Positions 51,393-61,318 are shown, counted from the first letter of the stretch. The stretch is DNA of 64,000 bases from Dulcicalothrix desertica PCC 7102 (GCF_003991905.1 NZ_RSCL01000033.1:1-64000); one strand, 5' to 3'. Translations and numbers: made by a program. Notes: generated by a model not told the origin, from the letters alone.

Positions 51393-51740
51393 ATGGCTAA
51401 TTATCCAAAGTTAAGCTTTAAATATGGATGGGACGATAGAGATGATGAAGAAACCCCAATGAAAGGGTATAGAAGTGACGGTATCGTTCAAAGTCCAGAG
51501 GGAGAAATATATCCCGTTTACTTCATTGATCCTATTCGCTTACAGCAAGACTTAGAAGCAGAAGAGGAAGTAGGGTCTGCTTTCTTAGCTGAACCCGGAT
51601 TAATTATCTTACCCGAAGTGACTCGCGAAGCAATGGAAAATGTGGTTAGACAATTGTGGGAGCAAGGTTACTTCGAGTCTCTTAAACCTTTAAAAATAGA
51701 GGCAGAAGAAACTAAAGAAAAAACCAGAGCAGTTGCCTAA
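51393..51740 (+). CDS. Conserved hypothetical protein, paralogue of the 25104 gene
   Basis: The 115 residues share LSFKYGWDDRD, MKGYRSDGIVQ, VYFIDPIRLQQDLEAEEE and RQLWEQGYFES with the gene at 25104. The start has a good AAGGAGGAA ribosome site. The C-terminal tail (ETKEKTRAVA) is charged. Function unknown; the strictly kept DPIRLQQDLEAE block is the best candidate for a functional surface. Confidence 0.78.
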   Translation: MANYPKLSFKYGWDDRDDEETPMKGYRSDGIVQSPEGEIYPVYFIDPIRLQQDLEAEEEVGSAFLAEPGLIILPEVTREAMENVVRQLWEQGYFESLKPLKIEAEETKEKTRAVA

Positions 51741-51802
51741 ATAAAGCTAAGTACAAAACGAACCAACCATTCGTTACATCCGTGACATCCGTTGCAAGTT
51801 TT

Positions 51803-52351
51803 CTATATATAATTTAATTTATAATTTAACAACAGCACTCCACTATTATAAGCCTTTGAATCAACTAACGATAAATCAACCCCCTTTGTACTTTTCCCAA
51901 AAAGCCTAATACCACCACCAAATATTATAGGATTAAGCTTGATTATTAATTCATCAATCAATTCATTATCAAACAAAAAACCTGCAAAAGTTCCACCTCC
52001 ACACAAATAAATATTGGTTCCCGGCGCCTTTTTCAATTCCTTGACAAATTCGACTTCGTTGCTATCTATAATTACAACCCGCTCATGAGCTTCGGCGCCG
52101 AAACGTAAAGTCTTAGAGAAAATATAGTGCTTCATGTGGGAGTAAACAGGTGAAGGTTGCCCAGGTTGAACACCATACTGGTAGCCAAACTCATACGTTG
52201 CTTTACCCATCAATACCGTATCGTAAGCTTTTAAACTCTCCAAATAATCATCAGCATGTTCTCCCTTTGCTAAAAACCCATCGACAGAACCATCGTCATG
52301 AGAAATATAATTATCAAGTGTAGTGGCAACATGATATATAAGCTTTCTCAT
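51803..52351 (-). CDS. Dihydrofolate reductase/RibD C-terminal family protein
   Basis: This 182-residue protein has the DHFR/RibD-C fold seen in stand-alone reductases. It opens MRKLIYHVATTLDNYISHDDGSVDGF, continues with DTVLMGKATYEFG and MKHYIFSKTL, and includes the cofactor-binding glycine run in IYLCGGGTFAGFL and the INPxx-like end NPIIFGGGIRLFG. Members reduce folate- or pterin-like or flavin-precursor substrates with NADPH; the exact substrate is unknown. It lies 12 bases after a GNAT gene on the same strand. Confidence 0.88.
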   Translation of the reverse strand: MRKLIYHVATTLDNYISHDDGSVDGFLAKGEHADDYLESLKAYDTVLMGKATYEFGYQYGVQPGQPSPVYSHMKHYIFSKTLRFGAEAHERVVIIDSNEVEFVKELKKAPGTNIYLCGGGTFAGFLFDNELIDELIIKLNPIIFGGGIRLFGKSTKGVDLSLVDSKAYNSGVLLLNYKLNYI

Positions 52352-52363
52352 AATACTCCCCCT

Positions 52364-53197
52364 TCAACTAATAAACTTGTACTCACAACAATCAGTTACT
52401 GGTAAATAGCCTATTTTGCGATAAATATGATTTGAAACAGGATTTGCTAAATCAGTAAACAAAAAGCAAAATTTACAACCCATATCTAAAAACTTCTGAC
52501 TTAAATCAGCAACACAAGTAGTGGCATAACCTTTTTTGCGGTATTCTTTTGGCGTATACACAGGCCCAAGTCTTTTACCATTAGGTGTTGAGCCTGCACA
52601 GCAAACGAATGATACACTCACTTCATCCTGCCATATATAAATAGTGTTTTGCTTTATGTGGTTATCTATATATTGTGCATTGGTCATTCGCTCACCAAAT
52701 ACTTCAAGCTCAAAATCTTGGTTCCACTGAAGTAAAAGCGCGCGGTCATCTTCTTTCGCATTGCGTAAATAACCATTAGCTCTAACAATAGGTTGTACAG
52801 CTTGCAGTTCATGAATCCGCATTTGCATACCTAATTGGTAGGTTTGACCAGTAAGATTTTCCCACGTCTTTGCAAAAGCAATAACGGACGATGTTTGACC
52901 GCTAACTCCTGGTACTTGTAAGCTTTGAGTGTATAAGTCTTTAGCAAATATTTCTACGGCGCCTAAATCCAGACAAGACAGTACTAGCTTGTAAGGATGT
53001 GTCATTATTGCTACCGCTACAACTTGTTCTGCAACTTCCACAGATGCCAAGTAGGGGTTTGGTTGATATCTTTCTGGATTATGAACTAATGTATCACTGA
53101 TACCTAAAAGTAAGCAATGTTGCGCTTCCTGGCTGATTAGGTAATCTTTTACTTGGTTATAAAATTGCTTTGCATTATAAAAACGATTTAATTTCAT
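52364..53197 (-). CDS. GNAT-family N-acetyltransferase
   Basis: The 277-residue protein has a C-terminal GNAT domain (about 140-277) with the acetyl-CoA-binding sequence LGPVYTPKEYRKKGYATTCVADL (Q/RxxGxG/A-like loop RKKGYA) and a closing NHIYRKIGYLPVTD. The N-terminal half is a related but degenerate lobe. Substrates of this group are often small molecules or antibiotics. It precedes the DHFR-like gene by 12 bases and is probably co-transcribed with it. Confidence 0.87.
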   Translation of the reverse strand: MKLNRFYNAKQFYNQVKDYLISQEAQHCLLLGISDTLVHNPERYQPNPYLASVEVAEQVVAVAIMTHPYKLVLSCLDLGAVEIFAKDLYTQSLQVPGVSGQTSSVIAFAKTWENLTGQTYQLGMQMRIHELQAVQPIVRANGYLRNAKEDDRALLLQWNQDFELEVFGERMTNAQYIDNHIKQNTIYIWQDEVSVSFVCCAGSTPNGKRLGPVYTPKEYRKKGYATTCVADLSQKFLDMGCKFCFLFTDLANPVSNHIYRKIGYLPVTDCCEYKFIS

Positions 53198-53227
53198 TTT
53201 GCTTACCTTATTTTTATCGCTTAGGTT

Positions 53228-53276
53228 AGGCGTCCCGCCTGACCGACTGCACAGGCGAGACGCCTATGCTACAAGA
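53228..53276. repeat. Dispersed GGCGAGACGCC palindrome
   Basis: GGCGTCCCGCCTGACCGACT followed by GCACAGGCGAGACGCCTATG. This is the second copy of the repeat that forms the 3' end of the gene at 15893. Confidence 0.7.
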
Positions 53277-53281
53277 TTTTA

Positions 53282-53935
53282 TTAAAATTGTGATGCAACA
53301 AGTTTGACATCGGCATGTTTCCAAGTTGTTTCAAATTGTTGTTGTATTTCCTCTGCTTCTTTTGTTTTGCCCTGCATGTTTAGACTTTGTGCAAGTCCAA
53401 ACAGTGACCAACTATTCTCAGGATAATGTTTTAAATCTTTGCGATACACTTTTTCTGCATCTGCTGGACAGTTCGCTGCCAGTAATACGGCGCCTAACAA
53501 ATGTCTGACTGGAGAGTACCAAGTTGCAGGTTCGTCGTAATTTAGTTTGTCTTCTAATGCGACACCTCGGTTCAAGTGGTCAATTGCTTTGATATAATCA
53601 CCTTGTTTCGCAGCAATTTCGCCTGCTAGTGCTTGCGATGCAATTTGCATTAAATTAGCCGCAGAGTTGATATTCCAAATTGTTACTTTTTCTAAGGAAG
53701 GGTACTCTGCTATTTTTCTCAACTCTTCTAATTCTTGGGTTGCTTGTTGAAGTTCTGATTTTGTAGTAATTTGGTGATGGTAGGCGCCGAGATTTCTTAA
53801 TAAAGGTGCCGTTTGTTGTGTCTCAGGACTGGGGCTTGAATTATTTGCTATTGCTATGGGTGTTTTTATGAAGGTTCCATAAAATAATACAATACTGATA
53901 AGTGCAGTCAAAATATATATAATTTTTCTTTTCAT
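53282..53935 (-). CDS. Secreted or membrane-anchored TPR-like protein
   Basis: The 217 residues start with an export signal (MKRKIIYILTALISIVLFYG). TPR-like helix pairs follow from about 95 to 205, the clearest being AAKQGDYIKAIDHLNRGVALE, and ADAEKVYRKDLKHYPENSWSLFGLAQSLNMQGKTKEAEEI. TPR proteins mediate protein contacts; no catalytic motif is present. It is probably periplasmic and anchored by its N-terminus. Confidence 0.75.
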   Translation of the reverse strand: MKRKIIYILTALISIVLFYGTFIKTPIAIANNSSPSPETQQTAPLLRNLGAYHHQITTKSELQQATQELEELRKIAEYPSLEKVTIWNINSAANLMQIASQALAGEIAAKQGDYIKAIDHLNRGVALEDKLNYDEPATWYSPVRHLLGAVLLAANCPADAEKVYRKDLKHYPENSWSLFGLAQSLNMQGKTKEAEEIQQQFETTWKHADVKLVASQF

Positions 53936-53991
53936 TAAATTACACTCTTGATTTTTGAGAAGTTTTGATTTTTGTAATTGTCATACTAAAT

Positions 53992-54024
53992 GGAGGCGGG
54001 CAGGGATGCCCGCTCCACAAGAAG
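53992..54024. repeat. Dispersed CTTGTGG-type repeat (inverted)
   Basis: GGAGGCGGGCAGGGATGCCC followed by GCTCCACAAG; the GGGCA-ggga-TGCCC hairpin is intact. Confidence 0.7.
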
Positions 54025-54034
54025 ATTGAAGAAT

Positions 54035-54178
54035 TCATTTTTGGATTACTAAATTCGCCACTTCTAATATTAAGTTGAAGGGTGTTGCAGCCGCACGACG
54101 ACAATGACTAAAACCTGCTTCAGACATGACTTGAACTAGTCTCTCTTCTCCTGCTTGGTTACCTAGTCCTAATCCAAC
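54035..54178 (-). pseudogene. C-terminal remnant of a SAM-dependent methyltransferase
   Basis: A minus-strand frame of 47 codons reads GLGNQAGEERLVQVMSEAG, then F-SHCRRAAATPFNLILEVAN and stops within a repeat. This is the characteristic end (G.Q.GEERL..V..EAGF...RRAA.TPFN) of a class I methyltransferase found fused to winged-helix domains. There is no start or SAM-binding region; the upstream side is repeat DNA. So only the tail of the gene survives. Confidence 0.7.
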
Positions 54179-54215
54179 TTACATGAGATTAAATAGAATT
54201 GTATGCATCCTATGT

Positions 54216-54283
54216 CTTGTGGAACGGGCATTGCAAGCCCCGTTCTAGATTTAGGGACAGGCGAGGACGCCTATCCCACAAGA
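54216..54283. repeat. Double CTTGTGG-type repeat
   Basis: Two facing copies: CTTGTGGAACGGGCATTGCA-AGCCCCGTTC and GGGACAGGCGAGGACGCC-TATCCCACAAG, so the whole element begins CTTGTGG and ends CCCACAAG. It lies 9 bases beyond the ndhK stop. Confidence 0.7.
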
Positions 54284-54291
54284 GAATATTT

Positions 54292-54978
54292 TCAAACTTT
54301 GCTTTCTTTTGAAAGCTTCAATGGTAAAGGTAAACCAGTTGCCTCTAAAATCTCCTGTACTGGGCAAGAACGTGTTGCACTTCTAAGATACTGCCCATCA
54401 TTAACCGGAGGAACCACCTTCATTTTGTGAGGAATGCTGTAGTAACGGTGAGTTTGTTTAGTTCGCTCTCGTTCTTGAATGCTTTCATTCGCAATTTTCT
54501 TTCGCAGTTTAATAATTGCATCAAGTACAGCTTCTGGTCTGGGTGGGCATCCTGGTATATAAACGTCAACAGGAATTAACTTATCTACTCCACGTACTGC
54601 ACTGGGTGAATCTACACTAAACATCCCACCTGTAATAGTACAGGCGCCCATTGCAATTACATACTTAGGTTCAGGCATTTGTTCGTAAAGTCGCACCAAG
54701 TTAGGTGCATACTTCATAGTTATAGTACCTGCGGTAATAAGTAAATCTGCTTGCCTTGGAGTCGCACGTGGAATCATTCCATACCGTTCCATATCAAAGC
54801 GAGAAGCATAAGCTGCCATAAATTCCATAAAGCAGCAAGCTGTACCGAACATCATTGGATACAAACTAGACATTTTTGCCCAGTTGTAAAGGTCATCTAA
54901 TGTAGTAAGAATGATGTTCTCAGAGAGTTGTTGCGTAACTTCAGGATGTTGAGCAGGATTAATAATTGTATCTGTCAT
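54292..54978 (-). CDS. ndhK: NDH-1 subunit K (orphan paralogue)
   Basis: From the ATG at 54978, preceded by GGGGGA 8 bases upstream, the protein has 228 residues. It is the NdhK/NuoB subunit that holds iron-sulfur cluster N2. Cluster cysteines are C48-C49 in FGTACCF, C113 in MGACTITGG and C144 in IPGCPPRPE. The stretch [18 protein letters not shown] is fully typical of cyanobacterial NdhK. Normally ndhK lies in an ndhC-K-J operon; here it stands alone among repeats, so it is probably a second copy used in a specialised complex, or a spare. Confidence 0.92.
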   Translation of the reverse strand: MTDTIINPAQHPEVTQQLSENIILTTLDDLYNWAKMSSLYPMMFGTACCFMEFMAAYASRFDMERYGMIPRATPRQADLLITAGTITMKYAPNLVRLYEQMPEPKYVIAMGACTITGGMFSVDSPSAVRGVDKLIPVDVYIPGCPPRPEAVLDAIIKLRKKIANESIQERERTKQTHRYYSIPHKMKVVPPVNDGQYLRSATRSCPVQEILEATGLPLPLKLSKESKV

Positions 54979-55231
54979 AGCTAGAGTCCCCCGATTCATT
55001 TATATTTTGAATATTGAGTATGTTTTGCAATCAGAAAATGCCTGTTCCGCATTTACTGACTACAGTATGTAATCAAGTAGTTTCGGACGCTAGTAAAGAT
55101 AAAGGTTTTAAGGTGCTAACTTAAGATGGCAGAATTAATTTAAAGTCAACGACCCCAGTCTAGAAAATATATAAAATGTGAAGGAATTCTTGAAGTGGCA
55201 ATCAAAGCTAGTAAAATTAGCTTGAAACACT

Positions 55232-58200
55232 ATGAACGCCTTCTGTCCTATGGAAGCCTCTAAGCAAAGACGTAGACGTGGTGTGATACTTAGCCTCCAG
55301 GGATGGAAAAAACTGACTGAGGCTAAACACCAAGTTGAGATTTTGGATACTGATGGCACCAGGTTGACTTTAGAAGAACTAAGCGTGCGGACTCAACTTG
55401 CTCCTTTTACTGTTTCCAAAGTGATGGCAAGGGAAGAAGGAGTAGATAAGCAAACCTTAGAATGTTTTTTCAGAGCTTTTGGGCTAAATTTAACCCAAAG
55501 CGACTATGCAAAAGTAGGAGAAAGTACTTCTCACCCTCTCACTCTCTCACCCTCCCACCCTCTCACAGACTGGGGTGAAGCAGTAGACGTTGCAATATTT
55601 TTTGGACGCGCACACGAGCTTGCACTTTTAGAGAACTGGATTGGTAATGATAATCGTTTAATTTTGCTGCTGGGAATGGGAGGAATTGGTAAGACCTCTC
55701 TATCTATTAAGTTAGGGCAACATATCCAAGAGGAATTTGAGTTTGTAATTTGGCGCAGTCTTCGCAATAGTCCTAGTTTGGGAGAAATGCTAGCCAGTCT
55801 ACTTTTGTTTTTTGCCAACTCAAAACCCGTTAATTTGTCAGAGAATATCAGCGAGCGTTTAACACAAGTTATGGCACATTTGCGTGAGCATCGCTGCTTG
55901 GTGATTTTAGACAACGTAGAATCTATTTTAGCGGACGGCGCCCGTTCAGGTCATTATCAAGTATCTTATGAGAATTATGGAGAATTTTTCAAGCTGCTAG
56001 GAGAAACGAGCCATAGTAGCTGTGTTGTGTTAACGAGTCGGGAAAAACCCCAGGAAGTTGCAACGCTTGAAGGTGATACTCTACCAGTTAAAACATTACA
56101 ATTAACTGGTTTACAAGAAAATGCAGCCCTTGAATTAGTAAGAAGCAAAAGTGTTTTTTATGGTTCAGATGCCGAATGGCAAGATTTAATACAGCATTAT
56201 GCAGGTAATCCTTTAGCCTTAAAAATTATTGCAACGACTATTCAAGAACTATTTAACGGTGATATAAAAGAATTTCTTGCCCAAGGTACAAAAGTATTTG
56301 GTACTATTTACGACTTACTATCACAGCAATTTCAGCGTCTCTCTGTTCTCGAAAAAGACTTGATGTACTGGATTTGTATTAACCGAGAACCAGTAACTTT
56401 AGCCGAATTGCGCGCGGATTTAGTATTACCTGTATCACCAATGAAGCTTTTAGAAGCTTTAGAGTCTTTAAGTAGAAGAAATTTAATAGAAAAAACATCA
56501 CTTCCCCATACTTCAGTACAATTTACTCTTCAACCTGTAGTAATGGAATTTGTAACAGAACAACTGATAGAACAAATATCTTTGGAACTCGTAGAGACGC
56601 GATATATCGCGTCTCTACACTCAGCACGACTCACTCAGCACTCATCACTTATTAACAGTCATGCTATCATTAAAGCCACAGCAAAAGATTATATTCGTCT
56701 TGCTCAAACAAAATTAATTCTCCAACCTGTAATTGAGCAATTACTTTTAAAACTAAGAACGAAAGAGTCAATAGTAACTCAACTAGTTAGGGTCGGTTCA
56801 GATATATCTGGCAACCCAACTGAGCCAGGTTATGCAATTGGGAATATTATTAACTTGTTGCACAACTTACAAGTAGATTTGACAGGTTATGATTTTTCTT
56901 ATTTAACTATCTGGCAAGCATATTTACAAGATACACCTTTAAAACAAGTTAATTTTACAGGCGCCGACTTATCCAAATCGGTATTTGCCAAAACTTTTTC
57001 AACAGCAATGTCAGCAGTGTTTAGTCCAGATGGTAAAATTTTGGCAACAGGTCATAGTGAGGGTTCTATTTCATTGTGGGATAGTGCTAGCGGTCAACAT
57101 CTAATTAAATTACAAGGGCATTTTGCTCCAATATGGTGTATTAACTTTAGCCCAGATGGTAAAATACTAGCTACTGGCGCCGATGATAAAGTAATTAAAC
57201 TGTGGGATATAAGTACAGGTGATTTAAAAATACTAAAAACTCTGGAAGGGTATAAAAACGGAGTTTTCTCAATCGTATTTAGCCATGATGGCAAAACATT
57301 AATTAGTAGTAGCACAGATAATTCTGTGAGAGTCTGGGATATTGACACTGGGCAATCCACGATAAAAATTTTACAAGAGAATCAAGTCAATCCAGTATCA
57401 ATAACTTTTGCAGCACTAAGTCCAGATGGTTCTATAATTGCCACTTGCGGTAAAAGTAATGATATTACCCTATGGGAACTAAAAACAGGTAATTGTATAA
57501 AAACTTTGCAAGGACATAACGACTGGGTTATGTGGGTAGCATTCAGCACGCATGGGTTACTTGCTAGTAGCAGTTTAGACTCGACTATTAGACTTTGGGA
57601 TATAAACGAAGGTACTTGTATTGGAGTTTTGCAAGGACATACCAATGGAGTATTAAGAGCCATATTTGTTGGTGATGGAAATATCCTCGCTAGTTCGAGT
57701 ATCGACCGCACAATTCGTCTCTGGGATATTACTACCTTTGAATGTATCAAAACTTTGTATGGACATACAAATTCCATTAATACTATCGCTGTTAATTCTC
57801 AAGGAACTTTGCTTGCTAGTGGTGGTGATGATTTCTCGGTAAAGTTATGGAGTATCTTAAATGGAGAATGTGTAAGAAGTTTCAAAGCCAGAATTAACTG
57901 GGTTGGCGCCATTGCTTTTCATCCAAGTAGTACAATTATTGCTAGTGGCAATGAAGATTGTATCGTTAGACTTTGGAATTTAGATGGAAGGCGCCGCGAT
58001 TTAATTGGACATACCGATTTTATTTTTTCAGTAGCGTTTAGTCCAGATGGTCGTAGCTTAGTTAGTGGTAGCGCTGACCAAACTATAAGATTGTGGAATA
58101 TAGAAACAGGTAATTGCACTAAAATATTGCGGGGACATTCAGGGATGGTGACAGGAGTTGCCGTTAGTCCAGATGGTCGAGTTATAGCGAGCAGCAGCTA

Positions 58201-58882
58201 CGACCGTACTGTTAAACTTTGGGATATAGTAACAGGTCAACTTTTGCATACTTTTCCAGAACACATTGCTATGTCTGTAACTTTTAGCCCTGATGGCAAA
58301 ACTTTAGCAGCAGGTAGCTTTGATGATACTGTTAGAATTTGGGATTTAGAAACTTTTCTATGTTGTTTAACTTTAAAAGGACACAGCTATTGGATTTGGC
58401 GCCTTAACTTTAGTCCAGATGGTAGTACTATTGTTACTGGGTGTAGTTCCGACCGCACAATTAGGCTATGGAACGCTAGCACAGGTGAATGTATACATAT
58501 ACTCTCAGCACATCAAGATTGGATATGGGCAACTATTTTTAGTCCCGATGGTAAAACCCTTGCTAGTTGTAGTAGTGATGGCGCCATTAAATTTTGGGAT
58601 GTAACAACAGGTGACTGTATGAAAACTTTGGAAGTAGCAGCAAATACCTGGGTTATGTCTCTAGCTTTCAGTCCGGACGGTCGGATGTTAATTAGTGGAG
58701 ATACAAATGCTGTTATTCAAGTTTGGGACACAAAAACATTTGAACGTATTCAAACTTTAAAAGCAGAGCGACTTTATGAAGGAATGAATATTTTTGGCGC
58801 CACAGGTTTAACAGAAGCGCAAAAACAAACTTTGTTAGCCCTTGGAGCAGTTGAGAAGCCCTTACATAAATTAATCTTATAG
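55232..58882 (+). CDS. NB-ARC ATPase with 14 WD40 repeats (STAND protein)
   Basis: This 1216-residue protein begins with a helix-turn-helix-like region (about 15-98: [35 protein letters not shown]). An NB-ARC domain follows (FFGRAHEL 123-130, Walker [10 protein letters not shown] 148-156, Walker B CLVILDN 222-228, GNPLAL). A short pentapeptide-like stretch ([11 protein letters not shown]) comes next, then fourteen WD40 units counted by their LWD/VWD ends (about 590-1180), enough for two seven-bladed propellers. Such STAND proteins are ligand-triggered oligomerising switches. No separate effector domain is seen, so the HTH part may be the output. A palindromic repeat lies in frame at 56591-56618. 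Confidence 0.9.
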   Translation: MNAFCPMEASKQRRRRGVILSLQGWKKLTEAKHQVEILDTDGTRLTLEELSVRTQLAPFTVSKVMAREEGVDKQTLECFFRAFGLNLTQSDYAKVGESTSHPLTLSPSHPLTDWGEAVDVAIFFGRAHELALLENWIGNDNRLILLLGMGGIGKTSLSIKLGQHIQEEFEFVIWRSLRNSPSLGEMLASLLLFFANSKPVNLSENISERLTQVMAHLREHRCLVILDNVESILADGARSGHYQVSYENYGEFFKLLGETSHSSCVVLTSREKPQEVATLEGDTLPVKTLQLTGLQENAALELVRSKSVFYGSDAEWQDLIQHYAGNPLALKIIATTIQELFNGDIKEFLAQGTKVFGTIYDLLSQQFQRLSVLEKDLMYWICINREPVTLAELRADLVLPVSPMKLLEALESLSRRNLIEKTSLPHTSVQFTLQPVVMEFVTEQLIEQISLELVETRYIASLHSARLTQHSSLINSHAIIKATAKDYIRLAQTKLILQPVIEQLLLKLRTKESIVTQLVRVGSDISGNPTEPGYAIGNIINLLHNLQVDLTGYDFSYLTIWQAYLQDTPLKQVNFTGADLSKSVFAKTFSTAMSAVFSPDGKILATGHSEGSISLWDSASGQHLIKLQGHFAPIWCINFSPDGKILATGADDKVIKLWDISTGDLKILKTLEGYKNGVFSIVFSHDGKTLISSSTDNSVRVWDIDTGQSTIKILQENQVNPVSITFAALSPDGSIIATCGKSNDITLWELKTGNCIKTLQGHNDWVMWVAFSTHGLLASSSLDSTIRLWDINEGTCIGVLQGHTNGVLRAIFVGDGNILASSSIDRTIRLWDITTFECIKTLYGHTNSINTIAVNSQGTLLASGGDDFSVKLWSILNGECVRSFKARINWVGAIAFHPSSTIIASGNEDCIVRLWNLDGRRRDLIGHTDFIFSVAFSPDGRSLVSGSADQTIRLWNIETGNCTKILRGHSGMVTGVAVSPDGRVIASSSYDRTVKLWDIVTGQLLHTFPEHIAMSVTFSPDGKTLAAGSFDDTVRIWDLETFLCCLTLKGHSYWIWRLNFSPDGSTIVTGCSSDRTIRLWNASTGECIHILSAHQDWIWATIFSPDGKTLASCSSDGAIKFWDVTTGDCMKTLEVAANTWVMSLAFSPDGRMLISGDTNAVIQVWDTKTFERIQTLKAERLYEGMNIFGATGLTEAQKQTLLALGAVEKPLHKLIL
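55530..55566 (+). repeat. CTCTCACC microsatellite inside the NB-ARC gene
   Basis: Four or five imperfect copies of CTCTCACC encode the linker [15 protein letters not shown] between the HTH-like and NB-ARC domains. The tract lies in frame, so slippage there would shift the downstream frame unless whole triplets change. Confidence 0.7.
56591..56618. repeat. GTAGAGACGCGA palindrome inserted in frame in a coding sequence
   Basis: Arms GTAGAGACGCGATA and TATCGCGTCTCTAC are exactly complementary; the segment encodes [10 protein letters not shown] within the helical region after the NB-ARC domain. Other members of this family lie between genes (36955, 51222). Confidence 0.85.
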
Positions 58883-59149
58883 AAAATTGTTATGCCTATA
58901 GCCAAAGTTCAAAGAAATTACTGATTCAGGTTTATCAAGGCAATTGCTAAAATTTCCCTAAGTGAGGTAGTAGCGCTTTGACATGGTGACGAAAGCGGAG
59001 GGCAGGAGGCGAAAGACAAAAGGAGCTTGCAATTGGTGGTGGTACATATCTACCCTATCTTGCGTCACTTTTGCCCTTTGCTTCGTACTTCTAGCTTCTA
59101 GCTATAATTACGCTGCTTCCTCCTTGAAAGTTAACCACTTAATACACTA

Positions 59150-59764
59150 ATGGAATCTCACAAGACGGCACTTATTCTAATTGGATATCAAAATGATTAT
59201 TTTTCCCCAAATGGAATTCTCTATGGAGTAATCGAAGAATCATCCAAGGTTACAAACGTCATAGCCAACACAGTCCATCTTCTTCAATGTCTTGCTTCTA
59301 CGGCTGCATTGATTATCACAACTCCAATATTCTTTACATCTAACTATGAAGAATTAATCGATCCGATTGGCATTCTTAACACGATTAAAGAAGTAAATGC
59401 TTTTCAGATGGGAACTCCAGGTTCAGAAACAATTGAAGAATTATACCCCTTTAAAGACAGAATTATGGAGGTGCCTGGTAAGCGAGGATTTAATGCGTTC
59501 ATCAACACTAACCTTGATGAAATTCTCAAAGAAAAAAGGATTACAGATGTTGTGCTAGCAGGTGCTGTTACATCCATATGTATTGACTCTACTGGGCGCT
59601 CTGCTCATGAAAAGGGCTACCGCGTAATAATTCTCTCAGATTGTACTTCAGCTCGTACTGTCTTTGAACAAGGTTTTTACTGTAGTAGTATTTTTCCGCT
59701 CTACGCAGAAGTCATGACTCACACAGAATTATTGAGCCATTTAGCTTCTTCAGTTCCTGTGTAA
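59150..59764 (+). CDS. Isochorismatase-like cysteine hydrolase lacking the catalytic Asp
   Basis: The 204-residue protein has the fold and two of the three triad residues of the family: K111 in VPGKRGFNAF and C144 in GAVTSICIDSTGR. At the position of the catalytic aspartate (usually V/I-D-x-Q-N-D) it reads LIGYQNDYF, with G12. It may use another acid or be inactive. It lies 90 bases upstream of the PAS histidine kinase gene on the same strand, so a signalling link is possible. No GGCGCC occurs in this 3.6-kb stretch. Confidence 0.8.
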   Translation: MESHKTALILIGYQNDYFSPNGILYGVIEESSKVTNVIANTVHLLQCLASTAALIITTPIFFTSNYEELIDPIGILNTIKEVNAFQMGTPGSETIEELYPFKDRIMEVPGKRGFNAFINTNLDEILKEKRITDVVLAGAVTSICIDSTGRSAHEKGYRVIILSDCTSARTVFEQGFYCSSIFPLYAEVMTHTELLSHLASSVPV

Positions 59765-59854
59765 CTAATAAATATACTTTAAAACAATTTTTTAATGAAA
59801 ATTATTAGTTTTAATTCAGCATGATAATATATTAAAACAGCTGGCTATATTTTT

Positions 59855-61318
59855 ATGAAATCCGATTTTTTAGCTGATAATGAGCTGCACACGCAGATTC
59901 AATACCGTTTAATAGAACAAATTTCTGAGTCAGAAAAACGTTATCGAGAGTTAGTTGAAAATCTACGTGAAATTGTATTTAAGTGTGATAAGGTAGGAAA
60001 TATTATACTTCTGAATAAAGCTTGGACACTAACTTTAGGGTATAGTACATCCGAATGCTTGAATCACCCAATAGATGACTATCTTCATGCTGAAGATCGG
60101 CAGCTTTGGCTAAACTTTTTAACTCAAATGCATACTAAACAGGATCTTGCCTGTTGGGAATTACGATTTCATCATAAAAGTACAGAAATTATTTGGTTAG
60201 AATTATCAGCTCGTTCTGAAGCTCATGGAGAAATAAGTGGCTCTTTAACAAACATCACCGATCGTAAACGAGCGCAAGGAGCGTTGAAAGAAGCAAACGA
60301 AGCGTTACAAATGCGAATTGAGCAGCTGCGCTTTGAAAACCAGGAACGCAAACAAACAGAAGCAACACTTTTACACTCAAGAGAGCAGTTGAGGCTACAA
60401 ACCCAACAATTAGAAGCAACTTTACAAGAACTTAAACAGACCCAAGCGAAACTGCTACATGCGGAAAAAATGTCAAGTTTAGGGCAGTTAGTTGCTGGCA
60501 TTGCTCATGAAATTAACAACCCTGTCAATTTTATTAACGGCAATATAAGTCATGCGAATGATTATATCGAAAACTTACTGGATTTAATCCGTCTGTATCA
60601 GCAGCACTATCCCAAACCAGTAAAGGATATTCAGGACAAGATACATAAGATAGATATGGATTTTCTGCTGGCTGACCTGCCCAGACTCTTGTCTTCTATG
60701 CAGATGGGGGCAGATCGAATTAGTGCAATCGTGCTATCACTTCGCAATTTCTCTCGTTTAGATGAGGCAGAGGTTAAAGCTGTTGATATCCATGAAGGAA
60801 TTGACAGTACTTTAATGATTTTACAAAGCCGTCTTAAGGTTGAGAAAGACTGCAACCCTATTCAAGTTATTAAAGAGTACAGCGAATTGCCACAAGTAGA
60901 GTGCTATGCAGGGCAATTAAATCAGGTGTTTATGAACTTGCTGACCAATGCCATCGATGCTGTTGTGTCTCGCTGTAAAAGCGAATATAAGGAAAAAATT
61001 CAGCATCAGATAGTTTCACAGGTTCCGGAGGACATAATTTTGTTTGTGCCCATAATTCGGATTCATACGGAAGTTGTTGGCGAACTTTATGTGGCAATTC
61101 GGATTGTTGACAATGGTATTGGTATGGATGAAATAACCAGAAAGCGAATATTTGACCCATTTTTTACTACGAAACCGATTGGTAAAGGGACAGGTTTGGG
61201 TCTTTCCATCAGCTATCAAATAATTGTGGAAAAGCATGGAGGAGTATTGGAGTGTTCATCAGAGTTAGGCAAAGGAACAGAGTTTTTAATTCATCTGCCA
61301 ATTTCGCTTTTACACTAA
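59855..61318 (+). CDS. PAS-domain sensor histidine kinase
   Basis: This 487-residue protein has no membrane segment. A PAS domain (about 28-140: YRELVENLREIVFKCDKVGNIILLN, then WTLTLGYSTSECL) is followed by a coiled coil (140-205), a HisKA-like domain with phosphoacceptor H218 in GIAHEINNPVNFI, and a HATPase domain (N-box NLLTNAIDAV, DNGIGMDE, GKGTGLGLSISYQI). It is thus a soluble sensor that autophosphorylates and passes phosphate to a response regulator not found nearby. The adjacent hydrolase and carbamoyltransferase genes point the same way. Confidence 0.92.
   Translation: MKSDFLADNELHTQIQYRLIEQISESEKRYRELVENLREIVFKCDKVGNIILLNKAWTLTLGYSTSECLNHPIDDYLHAEDRQLWLNFLTQMHTKQDLACWELRFHHKSTEIIWLELSARSEAHGEISGSLTNITDRKRAQGALKEANEALQMRIEQLRFENQERKQTEATLLHSREQLRLQTQQLEATLQELKQTQAKLLHAEKMSSLGQLVAGIAHEINNPVNFINGNISHANDYIENLLDLIRLYQQHYPKPVKDIQDKIHKIDMDFLLADLPRLLSSMQMGADRISAIVLSLRNFSRLDEAEVKAVDIHEGIDSTLMILQSRLKVEKDCNPIQVIKEYSELPQVECYAGQLNQVFMNLLTNAIDAVVSRCKSEYKEKIQHQIVSQVPEDIILFVPIIRIHTEVVGELYVAIRIVDNGIGMDEITRKRIFDPFFTTKPIGKGTGLGLSISYQIIVEKHGGVLECSSELGKGTEFLIHLPISLLH

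Larger units (their letters stand above)
53936..54291. other. Spacer of repeats and a gene remnant
   Basis: This 356-base gap contains two CTTGTGG-family repeats (53992-54024, 54216-54283), a degraded right end of the 12-kb MITE-like element (about 54019-54050) and a minus-strand methyltransferase remnant. No intact gene lies here. Confidence 0.6.
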
